Positions 1 through 8,220 of a stretch of 64,000 nt of DNA are shown here, in pieces; the stretch's first letter is position 1; the number at the start of each line of letters is the position of its first letter. The notes beneath the pieces were generated by a model, which was given only the letters and a program-made list of their open reading frames with translations, was not told the origin of the DNA and made no database searches. Origin of the DNA: JACDBZ01 sp036262075 (GTDB lineage Bacteria; Chloroflexota; Limnocylindria; QHBO01); assembly GCA_036262075.1 (NCBI GenBank), contig DATAJO010000013.1, forward strand, positions 1 to 64,000. The letters are read 5' to 3'. The position numbers and the translations under genes were made by a program.

Positions 1-419
1 GCGTGGCGATGGCGCTGGCCAAGGGCATCTGCCTGGGCCTGGGCGTGCCGATCGCCAGCGTGCCGAGCCTGCCGGCCTGGCTCCTCGCCGATCCCGAGGC
101 CGGTGCCGCGGTCGCCCGGGCCGGCGCGCGCGAGGCGTACGTCGCGCGGCGCGACGACGACACGATCCGCATCGTCGACCGCGACGAGCTCGCCACGCTC
201 CTCGGCGAGGGCCCGGTCGTCGCGCCCGCGGAGCTCGCGACCGCCCTCGAGATCCGCAACGCCCGTTCGCCGAAGGGCGCGCGGGCGATCGCGGCCGCCA
301 CGGCGCGTCACCTCGCGACGAACCCGGCCGGCGACGACCTGCGCACCCTCGAGCCGATCTACCTCCGCGCCCCGCGCGGCGTGACCGCCGAGGTCGAGGC
401 GAGCGTGAAATGGCTCTGA
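1..419 (+). CDS. tsaB: TsaB, tRNA threonylcarbamoyladenosine (t6A) complex protein, 5'-truncated
   Basis: The gene runs in from before the window, so only about the last 139 codons are present. The segment AMALAKGICLGLGVPI followed by a PSLPAW stretch matches the part of TsaB just after its usual GSFTGxR motif. TsaB is an inactive ASKHA-fold partner of TsaD and helps make t6A37 of ANN-decoding tRNAs. It is followed by rimI with a 10-bp overlap and then tsaD, the common tsaB-rimI-tsaD order, which supports the call. The N-terminal ASKHA lobe cannot be judged here. Confidence 0.85.
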   Translation, partial: VAMALAKGICLGLGVPIASVPSLPAWLLADPEAGAAVARAGAREAYVARRDDDTIRIVDRDELATLLGEGPVVAPAELATALEIRNARSPKGARAIAAATARHLATNPAGDDLRTLEPIYLRAPRGVTAEVEASVKWL

Positions 420-919
420 CCGCCCCCGTCGTCGTCGAGCGCATGCGGATCGAGGACGTGCCCGCGGTCCACGAGATCGAGCGGCTCAGCTTCCGCACGC
501 CGTGGCCGCCATACGCGTTCGAGCAGGAGCTGCGCGGCAACCGCCTGGCGCACTACGTCGTCGCGCGGGCGGGGGACCGCGTCGTCGGCTTCGCCGGCGT
601 GTGGCTCATGGTCGACGACGCCCACATCACGACCTTCGGCGTCCATCCCGACTGGCGGCGGCAGGGGATCGGCCGCCAGCTCCTCCTCGACCTCATCGAG
701 CTGGCTCGCTCGATTCGCGCGCGGCGCATGACGCTCGAGGTGCGCGTCTCGAACGAGGCGGCGCAGGCGCTGTACCGCGAGTTCGGCTTCGAGGACGTCG
801 GCCGGCGGCCGAAGTACTACACCGACGACGACGAGGACGCGATCGTCATGACCACGCCCGAGCTCGACGACCCGCGCATGGACGGGATCGTTCGCGTCCA
901 GCGCGAGCGGCTGGGCTGA
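410..919 (+). CDS. rimI: RimI-type GNAT N-acetyltransferase (ribosomal protein S18 alanine acetyltransferase)
   Basis: A 169-residue single-domain GNAT protein. It has the SFRTPW motif near residues 27-32, the acetyl-CoA pyrophosphate loop RRQGIG at 83-88, and the LEVRVSNEAAQALYREFGF block at about 109-127, followed by a YYTDDDEDA segment typical of RimI. It would acetylate the N-terminal alanine of S18 from acetyl-CoA in the cytoplasm. The ATG lies inside the end of tsaB, so translation is probably coupled. Position between tsaB and tsaD is typical. The exact substrate is inferred from the family. Confidence 0.9.
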   Translation: MALTAPVVVERMRIEDVPAVHEIERLSFRTPWPPYAFEQELRGNRLAHYVVARAGDRVVGFAGVWLMVDDAHITTFGVHPDWRRQGIGRQLLLDLIELARSIRARRMTLEVRVSNEAAQALYREFGFEDVGRRPKYYTDDDEDAIVMTTPELDDPRMDGIVRVQRERLG

Positions 920-923
920 GCCG

Positions 924-1985
924 ATGAGCGGGCCGCGCATCCTCGCCATCGAGTCCTCGTGCGACGAGACGGGCGTCGCCGTCGTCGTCGGCGGGCGCCG
1001 CATCGAGGCCAACCAGGTGGCCAGCCAGGTGGCGCTCCACGCGGCGACGGGCGGGATCGTGCCCGAGGTCGCCGCGCGCCAGCAGCTGCGCTGGATCGTG
1101 CCGACCATCGAGGCGGCGCTGGCGGAGGCGGGGACCGACTGGGCCGATCTCGACGCCATCGCGGTCACGTACGGGCCGGGGCTCATCGGCTCGCTGCTCG
1201 TCGGCGTCAACGTGGCGAAGGGCCTGGCCGTGACGCACGACCTGCCGCTGGTCGCCGTGAACCATATCGAGGGCCATATCTACGCCAACTGGCTGACCGA
1301 TGCGCCCGCCGGCGACCCGCTGCCGCCGGAGCCCGCCTTCCCGCTCCTGTGCCTGGTCGTCAGCGGCGGCCACACGCAGCTCGTGCTCATGGAGGATCAC
1401 GGGCGCTACGCGCTCCTCGGACAGACGGTCGACGACGCGGCGGGCGAGGCATTCGACAAGGTCGGCCGCCTGCTCGGCCTGCCGTACCCCGGCGGCCCGG
1501 CGATCTCGAAGGCGGCCGAGGGCGCCACCCCGGCCACGCGCTTCCCGCGGGCCCGGACCGAGGGGCCGTACGACTTCAGCTTCTCCGGCCTGAAGACCGC
1601 CGTCCTGCGCGAGGTGGCGGGCTACCGCGAGCGCGGCGAGCCGATCCCGGTCGACGGCATCGCGGCCGCGTTCGAGGAGGCCGTCGTCGACGCGCTGGCC
1701 ACGAAGACGGTCGCCGCGGCCGTCGACCACGGCGTGGCGTCGGTCGCCCTCGGCGGTGGCGTGGCCGCCAACCGGGCGCTGCGAACGACGCTCGCCGAGC
1801 GGCTCCATGCCGAGGGCCTCGAGCTCCTCGTGCCGCGGCCGGCGTGGTGCACCGACAACGGCGCGATGATCGGCGCCGCGGCCGGCTTCCGCTACCTCGC
1901 CGGCGACCGCGCCGACACGTCGCTCGAGGCGATCCCGAACCTCGCGCTGCCGTGGGTCGACCGCTCGTGGGTGGACCGCTCGTGA
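924..1985 (+). CDS. tsaD: TsaD, tRNA N6-threonylcarbamoyladenosine synthase catalytic subunit
   Basis: 353 residues, slightly longer than usual. It opens with ILAIESSCDETGVAVV, carries the metal-binding HIEGH motif (His114, His118) and the SGGHTQLV nucleotide loop. TsaD transfers the threonylcarbamoyl group from threonylcarbamoyl-AMP to A37 of ANN-decoding tRNAs, working with TsaB and TsaE. It starts 4 bp after rimI. Its last codons are a tandem near-repeat encoding VDRSWVDRS, a small C-terminal duplication. The stop codon overlaps the rsmA GTG start as GTGA. Confidence 0.97.
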   Translation: MSGPRILAIESSCDETGVAVVVGGRRIEANQVASQVALHAATGGIVPEVAARQQLRWIVPTIEAALAEAGTDWADLDAIAVTYGPGLIGSLLVGVNVAKGLAVTHDLPLVAVNHIEGHIYANWLTDAPAGDPLPPEPAFPLLCLVVSGGHTQLVLMEDHGRYALLGQTVDDAAGEAFDKVGRLLGLPYPGGPAISKAAEGATPATRFPRARTEGPYDFSFSGLKTAVLREVAGYRERGEPIPVDGIAAAFEEAVVDALATKTVAAAVDHGVASVALGGGVAANRALRTTLAERLHAEGLELLVPRPAWCTDNGAMIGAAAGFRYLAGDRADTSLEAIPNLALPWVDRSWVDRS

Positions 1986-2851
1986 CCGATCCGCTCGCCC
2001 CCGAGCGCCTCGTCCCGCCGACGCCGGGCCAGCTCCGCCGGCTCATGGGCGCCGAGCGCCTCCGGCCACGGAAGAGCCTGAGCCAGAACTTCCTCACCGA
2101 CCCCGACGCGCTCGACGCGATCGTCGAGGCCGCCGAGCTGCGGCCCGGCGACCGGGTCGTCGAGGTCGGCCCGGGCCTCGGCGTCCTGACCCGGCGGCTC
2201 CTCGCCGCCGGCGCATCGGTCGTGGCGGTCGAGCTCGACCCGCGCCTCGCCGACTACCTGCGTCGCGAGCTCGGCGGGATCGAGACGTTCGAGCTCATCG
2301 AGGCCGATGCGCTGTCGCTCCATCCCCGCGACCTCGTCGCCGACGGACCGTTCAAGCTCGTGGCGAACATCCCGTACCACATCACCAGCCCGCTGCTCCA
2401 CGCCTTCCTCGAGGGCGATCGGCCGCCGGAGATCACCGTGCTCCTCGTCCAGCTCGAGGTCGCGGAGCGCGTCGCCTCGCCGCCGGGCGGCATGAGCTAC
2501 CTGTCGGCCTTCGTCCAGAACGTCGCCTCACCCGAGATCGTGGCCAGCGTGCCCGCGGCCGCGTTCGAGCCGGCGCCCGAGGTCGACTCGGCCGTCCTCC
2601 GGCTCCGGCGTCGTGCCGATCCCGCCGTCCCGCCCGGACCGGAGCGCGAGCCCTTCTACCGCGTGGTGCAGGCCGGCTTCCGGCAGCGGCGCAAGCAGGT
2701 CCACAACGGGCTCGTGCGGGAGCTGCCCGTCGACCGCGAGGCCGTCGAGGCGGCGCTGGCGGCGTGCGGTGTGACGCCGGACCGCCGGCCGCAGACGCTG
2801 AGCGTGGACGAATGGGCCTGCCTGACCCGCGAGCTGGCCCCGCGCCTGTGA
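1982..2851 (+). CDS. rsmA: 16S rRNA (adenine1518/1519-N6)-dimethyltransferase RsmA/KsgA
   Basis: 289 residues from a GTG that overlaps the tsaD stop (GTGA); an in-frame ATG at 2045 is an alternative start. The Rossmann methyltransferase core is clear: SLSQNFLTD near residues 32-40, the SAM loop EVGPGLG at 61-67, an acidic VELDP at about 83-87 and the catalytic NIPYHITSP at 129-137. The C-terminal part carries FRQRRKQVHN, typical of KsgA. It dimethylates two adjacent adenines near the 3' end of 16S rRNA during 30S assembly. A longer open frame extends upstream inside tsaD, but it has no homology and is not used. Confidence 0.96.
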   Translation: MTDPLAPERLVPPTPGQLRRLMGAERLRPRKSLSQNFLTDPDALDAIVEAAELRPGDRVVEVGPGLGVLTRRLLAAGASVVAVELDPRLADYLRRELGGIETFELIEADALSLHPRDLVADGPFKLVANIPYHITSPLLHAFLEGDRPPEITVLLVQLEVAERVASPPGGMSYLSAFVQNVASPEIVASVPAAAFEPAPEVDSAVLRLRRRADPAVPPGPEREPFYRVVQAGFRQRRKQVHNGLVRELPVDREAVEAALAACGVTPDRRPQTLSVDEWACLTRELAPRL

Positions 2852-3690
2852 TCCGCGCCCTGCGAGTCGAGGCGCCCGCCAAGCTCAACCTCGACCTCCG
2901 CGTCGTCGGCCGCCGCGACGACGGCTACCACGAGCTCGAGAGCACGCTCGTCCTGCTCGAGCTCGCCGATCGGCTCCTCCTCCTGCCGGGCGCCAGTGGC
3001 CTGCGCCTCGAGGGCGCCGATGCGCACGACGTGCCCCTCGACGAGGCGAACCTCGCCTGGCGCGGCCTGGTCGCCGGGTACGAGGGCGCGCCCGAGCTCG
3101 CCTGCCTGGCGCTCGAGAAGCGCATCCCCGTCGCCGCCGGCCTCGGCGGGGGATCGTCCGATGCCGCCGCCGCCTGGCGCCTCGGTCGCGCCGCCCGCGG
3201 GCGTGAGGGGGCGCCCGGACCCGCCGAGCTCGCCGCCCTGGCGCAGATCGGCGCCGACGTGCCGTTCTTCGCCGTCGGCGTGGCCGCCGCGCGCGCGTCC
3301 GGCATCGGCGACGTCGTCGAGGCGGTGGCGCCGATCAGCGCGGAGGTGGTGCTCGTCCATCCGCCGTTCGGCCTGCGCACCGCCGACGTCTTCGCCGCGC
3401 TGCGGCCCGACGAGTGGGGGAGCGCGCTCAACGATCTCGAGGGCCCCGCGCGACGCCTGCGTCCCGAGCTGGACGAGCTCGTCGCGCGCGTGCGGGCGGC
3501 CGGCGTCGAGCCCCGCCTCACCGGCTCCGGGCCGACGATCTTCATCCTCGACGACGATCCCGAACGTGCCGACGCCCTGGCCGCAACCCTGGCGAGCGAC
3601 GGCCTGCGCGTCACGCGCACGCGAACCCGCAGCGCGCCGGCGCCAATCGAGCCCATCGACGAAGCCACCGATGACGAGGAGGACCGATGA
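2848..3690 (+). CDS. ispE: 4-diphosphocytidyl-2-C-methyl-D-erythritol kinase
   Basis: 280 residues from a GTG overlapping the rsmA stop (GTGA). This is a GHMP kinase: APAKLNLDLRVVGRRDDGYH at the N-terminus, the glycine-rich ATP loop PVAAGLGGGSSDAA (about 94-107), and LTGSGPTIFIL near the C-terminus. It phosphorylates CDP-methylerythritol in the MEP (non-mevalonate) isoprenoid pathway. The rsmA-ispE pairing is common in bacteria. The acidic C-terminal tail (DEATDDEEDR) is extra. Isoprenoid precursors made here would feed the polyprenyl synthetase encoded at 7.0-8.1 kb. Confidence 0.96.
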   Translation: MIRALRVEAPAKLNLDLRVVGRRDDGYHELESTLVLLELADRLLLLPGASGLRLEGADAHDVPLDEANLAWRGLVAGYEGAPELACLALEKRIPVAAGLGGGSSDAAAAWRLGRAARGREGAPGPAELAALAQIGADVPFFAVGVAAARASGIGDVVEAVAPISAEVVLVHPPFGLRTADVFAALRPDEWGSALNDLEGPARRLRPELDELVARVRAAGVEPRLTGSGPTIFILDDDPERADALAATLASDGLRVTRTRTRSAPAPIEPIDEATDDEEDR

Positions 3691-4076
3691 CCACCCGCGA
3701 ACCGATCCATACCGATGGCGCGCCCGCCGCGGCCGGCCCGTACAGCCAGGCGATCCGCGTCGGCGAGCTCGTGTTCACCGCCGGCCAGCTGGGGATCGAC
3801 CCGGCCACCGGACAGCTCGCCGACGGGGTGACCGCCCAGGCCGAGCAGGCGCTGCAGAACCTCGGCGCCATCCTCGAGGCGGCGGGCAGCGGCCTCGACC
3901 GGCTCGTGAAGGTGACCGTGTTCCTCGCCGATATCGGCGACTGGCCGGCCCTGAACGAGGTCTACGGCCGCCACGTCGGACAGCCCTTCCCGGCGCGCAG
4001 CGCCTTCGCCGTCGGCGCCCTGCCGCTCGGCGCCCGGGTCGAGATCGAGGCGGTCGGCGCGGTGAGCGTCGGTTGA
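3687..4076 (+). CDS. ridA: RidA family enamine/imine deaminase
   Basis: 129 residues, normal for the YjgF/YER057c/UK114 family. It contains GPYSQAIRVGELVFTAGQLG near the N-terminus, and PARSAFAVGALPLGARVEIEA near the C-terminus, where the Arg of PARS is the residue that binds the substrate carboxylate in active RidA proteins. RidA hydrolyses reactive 2-aminoacrylate and related imines released by PLP enzymes. The ATG overlaps the ispE stop (ATGA), making it the last gene of the tsaB-ridA run before an internal promoter for glmU. Confidence 0.93.
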   Translation: MTTREPIHTDGAPAAAGPYSQAIRVGELVFTAGQLGIDPATGQLADGVTAQAEQALQNLGAILEAAGSGLDRLVKVTVFLADIGDWPALNEVYGRHVGQPFPARSAFAVGALPLGARVEIEAVGAVSVG

Positions 4077-4102
4077 CGCCGCGATTCGGCCACCCCTACC
4101 AT
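4073..4102 (+). promoter_or_regulatory. Sigma-70-type promoter of glmU, possibly leaderless
   Basis: TTGACG at 4073-4078 and TACCAT at 4097-4102 are separated by 18 bp. The glmU GTG begins only 8 nt after the -10 box, so the transcript probably starts at or within a base or two of the start codon. No Shine-Dalgarno sequence fits in between. Confidence 0.65.
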
Positions 4103-4110
4103 CGGCCAAC

Positions 4111-5547
4111 GTGTCTTCACCGCTGACCGCGCCCGCGGCCGTCGTCCTGGCCGCCGGCCAGGGGACCCGCATGCGCTCGCGCATTCCCAAGGTCCTCCAC
4201 CCACTCGCTGGCCGGCCGATGATCGACCACGTCCTCGACGCGCTCGTGGAGTCCGGCGTGGAGCGGCCGATCGTGGTCACCGGCCACGACGCCGATGCCG
4301 TCGAGGCCGCGATCTCGGGCCGCGTGACCTGCGTCCGCCAGGAGCCGCAGCGCGGGACCGCCGACGCCCTGCGCGTGGCGCTGCCGGCCGTGCCGGCTGA
4401 CGCCGTCGAGCTGCTCGTGACCATGGGCGACGTCCCGCTCCAGTCGGCGACGGTCTACCGCGAGCTCATCGACGCGCTGCGGCGCAGCGAGGCCGCCATC
4501 GCGCTCGTCTCGGCCCGGCCGGACGACGCGACCGGCTACGGCCGCATCGTGCGTGACGATCGGGGCGGTGCCGCGGCGATCGTCGAGGAGCGCGACGCCG
4601 ACGAGGCGACGCGGGCCATCGACGAGGTCAACGTGGGGACGTACGCCTTCGACGTCGCCTGGCTGCGGACGGCGCTGCCGCGCGTCACCCCATCGGCCTC
4701 GGGCGAGCTGTACCTCACCGATCTCGTGGCCCTCGCCGCCGGGGAGGGCCGTGCCGTGTCCGTCGTCGCGGCCGCCGATGCCGCCGACGCGATCGGCATC
4801 AACGACCGGGTCGCGCTGGCCGCGGCGGAGGAGCGGATGCGGCGCCGGATCGCGGAGCGGCACATGCGCGAGGGCGTGACGATCGTCGACCCCTCGACCA
4901 CGCGCATCGACGCCACGGTCGAGATCGGACAGGACGCGCGCATCGAGCCGTGGACGATCCTCGAGGGCGCGACCGCCGTGGCGCAGGACGCGGTCGTCGG
5001 CCCGCACGCCCACGTGCGCGACAGCCGCATCGGCCCGCGAACGGTCGTGTGGGCCAGCGTGCTCGAGGAGGCCACCGTGGCCGAGGACTGCCAGGTCGGC
5101 CCGTTCGCGCACCTGCGGCCGGGCGCCGACATCGGTCCGCGCTGCCGCATCGGCAATTTCGCCGAGGTCAAGAAGAGCCGGATCGGGGCCGGGACGCAGC
5201 AGCATCATTTCAGCTACATCGGCGACGCCGTGGTCGGCGAGAACGTGAACATCGGCGCCGGCTCGGTGACCGCTAATTTCGACGGGACGACGAAGCATCC
5301 GACGACGATCGAGGGCAACGTGAAGCTCGGGGTCGATACGATGATGGTCGCCCCGGTCACGATCGGCGAGGGCGCCATCACCGGCGCCGGGGCCGTGGTC
5401 ACCCACGACGTCCCGCCGGGCAAGACCGTGGTCGGCATGCCGGCCCGGCCGATCGACGCCCGGCATCGCCGCACCTCGCCCGCCATGGCGGGCGACGAAC
5501 GCGCCACTCAGGCGCCCGTCCCGTCAGGGACGGATCGGAACCCGTAG
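4111..5547 (+). CDS. glmU: Bifunctional GlmU: N-acetylglucosamine-1-phosphate uridyltransferase / glucosamine-1-phosphate acetyltransferase
   Basis: 478 residues from GTG. The N-terminal nucleotidyltransferase domain opens with LAAGQGTRMRSRIPKVLHPL; a middle LTDLVALAAGEG segment closes that domain. From about residue 260 a left-handed beta-helix of hexapeptide repeats follows, with the FAEVKKSRIG and SYIGDAVVGENVNIGAG blocks of the acetyltransferase site. It makes UDP-GlcNAc for peptidoglycan and glycans. The tail after GMPARP is about 25 residues longer than the core family and looks disordered. It sits behind its own promoter. Confidence 0.96.
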   Translation: MSSPLTAPAAVVLAAGQGTRMRSRIPKVLHPLAGRPMIDHVLDALVESGVERPIVVTGHDADAVEAAISGRVTCVRQEPQRGTADALRVALPAVPADAVELLVTMGDVPLQSATVYRELIDALRRSEAAIALVSARPDDATGYGRIVRDDRGGAAAIVEERDADEATRAIDEVNVGTYAFDVAWLRTALPRVTPSASGELYLTDLVALAAGEGRAVSVVAAADAADAIGINDRVALAAAEERMRRRIAERHMREGVTIVDPSTTRIDATVEIGQDARIEPWTILEGATAVAQDAVVGPHAHVRDSRIGPRTVVWASVLEEATVAEDCQVGPFAHLRPGADIGPRCRIGNFAEVKKSRIGAGTQQHHFSYIGDAVVGENVNIGAGSVTANFDGTTKHPTTIEGNVKLGVDTMMVAPVTIGEGAITGAGAVVTHDVPPGKTVVGMPARPIDARHRRTSPAMAGDERATQAPVPSGTDRNP

Positions 5548-5605
5548 GGAGGCGGACAGAACACCGCCCGATGGACGGTAGCAGTACCACCGGCAACCCG
5601 GTCCG

Positions 5606-6988
5606 ATGAGCGACCTCGCGGTTGTCGTCCTTCTCATCCTCGTCGGCGGCTTCTTCGCCGCCAGCGAGATCGCGCTCATCACCGTCAAGCGGCATCGGCT
5701 CCAGCAGCTGGCCGAAGAGGGTCACGGCGCGGCCCGCGTGGCCCAGCGCCTGACCGAGGATCCCGGCCGTTTCCTGGCCACGATCCAGATCGCGATCACG
5801 TTCCTCGGCTTCCTCGCCGGTGCGACCGGTGCCGCGGCGTTCTCCGATCCGTTCGGCGACGTGCTGGCGGGGCTGCCGCTCGGCCTGAGCAAGGAGACGG
5901 CGGACACGATCGCGTTCGTCGTCGTCACGCTCGTCATCGCGCTCGCCTCGATCGTGATCGGCGAGCTCGTGCCGAAGACGCTGGCGCTGAACTTCCCCGA
6001 GCGGCTCGCGCTCTTCGTCGCGCGGCCGATCGGCTTCCTCGAGACCATCCTCTTCCCGATCGTCTGGTTCGTCACCCGGGTGAGCGCGATCCTCGTCCGC
6101 ATGCTCGGCGGCAAGGAGAAGCCGCAGGGCGGCTACCTGTCGACCGAGGAGCTGAAGATGCTCGTCGAGACCGGCTCGGAGCAGGGCGGGATCGAGGAGG
6201 AGGAGAAGGAGATGATCCACGGGGTCATCGAGCTCGGGGACAAGCGCGTCCACGAGGTCATGGTCCCGCGCATCGGCATCCGCGCCATCAACGTCGACGA
6301 TTCGCTCGACGAGGTGCTCGACATGATCGTGCGGGCCGGGCACTCGCGCCTGCCGGTCTTCGAGGAGAGCCTCGACAACATCATCGGCATCCTCTACGCC
6401 AAGGACCTCCTGCCGTACCTGAAGCAGAACGGCCGCGGCAACGGGGAGATCGACGTGCGCAAGATCGTCCGCCCGGCGGTCTACGTGCCCGAGTCGAAGC
6501 CGGTCGACGACCTGCTCCACGAGATGCAGGCCCAGAAGCGGCATATCGCCATCGTCGTCGACGAGTACGGCGGCACCGCCGGCCTGGTGACGATGGAGGA
6601 CGTCGTCGAGGAGATCGTCGGCGAGATCCAGGACGAGTACGACTCCGAGGATCCGATGGTCGAGGACATCTCGACCGATACCGAGATCGCCTACCGGCTC
6701 GACGGGCGGGTGAGCATGGACGACCTGCGCGACCTGTTCGACCTGTCCGATGACGACGAGCCCGACGAGGACGCCTACGACACGATCGGCGGCTTCGTCG
6801 TCCACCGCGTGGGCCGCATCCCGCTCCCCGGCGCCGAGATCCCGTTCCGCGACGGGGTCGTCATCCGGGTCGAGGCCGCCGAGCCGCGTCGCGTCGCCCG
6901 GGTCGTCGCGTCACGCCCGCGTCGCGAGGACGAGCGCGAGACCGAGGAGCCGCAGCCCGAAGGCGAGGGCGAGACCTCCGCGAGCTGA
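5606..6988 (+). CDS. CNNM/CBS-domain membrane protein of the HlyC/CorC (CorB-like) family
   Basis: 460 residues. The N-terminal CNNM domain (about 1-170) has hydrophobic stretches near 3-25, 56-79, 103-127 and 141-166 with the family motif ASEIAL and IVIGELVPKTLAL. A CBS pair follows (about 205-330; HEVMVPR, HSRLPVF, VVDEYGGTAGLVTMEDVVEEIVGEI), then the C-terminal CorC_HlyC domain (DDLRDLFDL, FVVHRVGRIP, IRVEA). Family members are proposed Mg2+ or Co2+ exporters; the old name haemolysin is misleading. The C-terminal 35 residues are charged and low-complexity. It converges on the polyprenyl synthetase gene. Confidence 0.9.
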   Translation: MSDLAVVVLLILVGGFFAASEIALITVKRHRLQQLAEEGHGAARVAQRLTEDPGRFLATIQIAITFLGFLAGATGAAAFSDPFGDVLAGLPLGLSKETADTIAFVVVTLVIALASIVIGELVPKTLALNFPERLALFVARPIGFLETILFPIVWFVTRVSAILVRMLGGKEKPQGGYLSTEELKMLVETGSEQGGIEEEEKEMIHGVIELGDKRVHEVMVPRIGIRAINVDDSLDEVLDMIVRAGHSRLPVFEESLDNIIGILYAKDLLPYLKQNGRGNGEIDVRKIVRPAVYVPESKPVDDLLHEMQAQKRHIAIVVDEYGGTAGLVTMEDVVEEIVGEIQDEYDSEDPMVEDISTDTEIAYRLDGRVSMDDLRDLFDLSDDDEPDEDAYDTIGGFVVHRVGRIPLPGAEIPFRDGVVIRVEAAEPRRVARVVASRPRREDERETEEPQPEGEGETSAS

Positions 6989-7035
6989 GCCCCGTCGCGG
7001 TCGCGCCCCTCGTGCCCGCCCCCTGTGCCCGCCGA

Positions 7036-8136
7036 CTACGCGGCGATCACCTGGCTGACGAGGGCCGCGAGCTCCCGCTTCCCGGTCTCGGGGCAGGGGA
7101 GCCTGGCCAGCCGATCGAGCGCGCTGTCGCGGTAGCGGCGCGCCTCGGCGAGGGTGTGCTCGCGGGCTCCGCAGCGCTCGAGGATGGCGAGCACCTCGTT
7201 GACGGCCTCGTCGCCCAGGGGCGCCTCGCCGACGATGTCGAGGTGGCTGGCCTCGTCGCGGCCGGCGCGCTCGACGGCGTAGAGCTCGATGAGCCGGGTC
7301 CGATCGGCCTCCGAGGCGTGCTCGAGGGCCCAGACGAGCGGCAGCGTCTTCTTCCGCTTGCGCACGTCGCCGGCCTCCGGCTTGCCGGTCGCGGCCGAGG
7401 TCCAGAACGTGCCCTTCACGTCATCGGCCATCTGGAAGGCCATGCCGAGGTCGTAGCCGAAGCGCCGATAGGCCTCGACCACGTCGGCGTCATCGGTGGC
7501 GAGGATGGCGCCCGCCTCGACCGAAGCGCCCACCAGGGCCGCCGTCTTCTTGCCGATCATCTCGAGGTAGGCCTCGACGCTCACCTCGCTGCGGCGCTCG
7601 AAGGCGATATCGAGGTACTGGCCCTCGCACAGCGCCAGGCAGGTCTCGTCGTAGACGCGCATGAGCGCCAGCACGCGGCGCTCGCTGAAGCCGTCCTCCA
7701 GCAGCCGATACAGCGCGAGGCGGCTCAGCGCGAACAGCGCGTCGCCGGCGTTGATGGCGAGCGGCACGCCCCACAGCGCCCACAGGGTGGGCCGATGCCG
7801 GCGCTCGACATCGGCGTCCTCGATGTCGTCGTGGACCAGGCTGAAATTGTGACCAAGCTCCACCGCGGCGGCGCCCGGGAGCGCCGGGCGGTAGTCGCCG
7901 GTCAGCGACTGGTAGGCGAGGAGCCCGAGGAGCGGGCGCATCCGCTTGCCTCCGGGACCGCTCGCCCCGTCGAGCCCGAGGTGGTAGGTGAGCATCTCGT
8001 ACAGCGGTCGCGCATGGCCGCCGCGATCGTCGATGACCGCCGACATCTCGGCCTCGATATCCGCCAGCAGGCGCGTAAACTCGGTCCGGATGTCCATGGC
8101 GGAAGCGTACCCGACCTCCTCGACGAGTCGTGCCAT
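7036..8136 (-). CDS. Polyprenyl (isoprenyl) diphosphate synthase
   Basis: 366 residues. It has GGKRMRP at 62-68 and the first Asp-rich motif HDDIED (102-107) with the downstream RRHRPTLW. The second Asp-rich region reads FQMADDVKG (234-242), where the usual fifth Asp is replaced, followed by TGKPEAGDVRKRKKTLPLV, as in a DDLLG-type subgroup known from Actinobacteria and Chloroflexota. It condenses isopentenyl diphosphate onto allylic diphosphates; chain length cannot be assigned. The ATG at 8136 is preceded by GGAGG at a 10-nt distance, so it is preferred over an internal ATG at 8097. It is divergent from recO. Confidence 0.9.
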   Translation of the reverse strand: MARLVEEVGYASAMDIRTEFTRLLADIEAEMSAVIDDRGGHARPLYEMLTYHLGLDGASGPGGKRMRPLLGLLAYQSLTGDYRPALPGAAAVELGHNFSLVHDDIEDADVERRHRPTLWALWGVPLAINAGDALFALSRLALYRLLEDGFSERRVLALMRVYDETCLALCEGQYLDIAFERRSEVSVEAYLEMIGKKTAALVGASVEAGAILATDDADVVEAYRRFGYDLGMAFQMADDVKGTFWTSAATGKPEAGDVRKRKKTLPLVWALEHASEADRTRLIELYAVERAGRDEASHLDIVGEAPLGDEAVNEVLAILERCGAREHTLAEARRYRDSALDRLARLPCPETGKRELAALVSQVIAA

Positions 8137-8220
8137 GTCGCTCGCTCCCGCCTCCTGCTGCTCCGGATTGACCGGTTACATGATACACCGATGTAGCACG
8201 TTCGTGATCCCGGCCGCCCG

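Noticed and set aside
2764..2847. Extended ispE start
   Set aside because: The added residues lie inside rsmA and have no homology; the GTG at 2848 gives the family's N-terminus.
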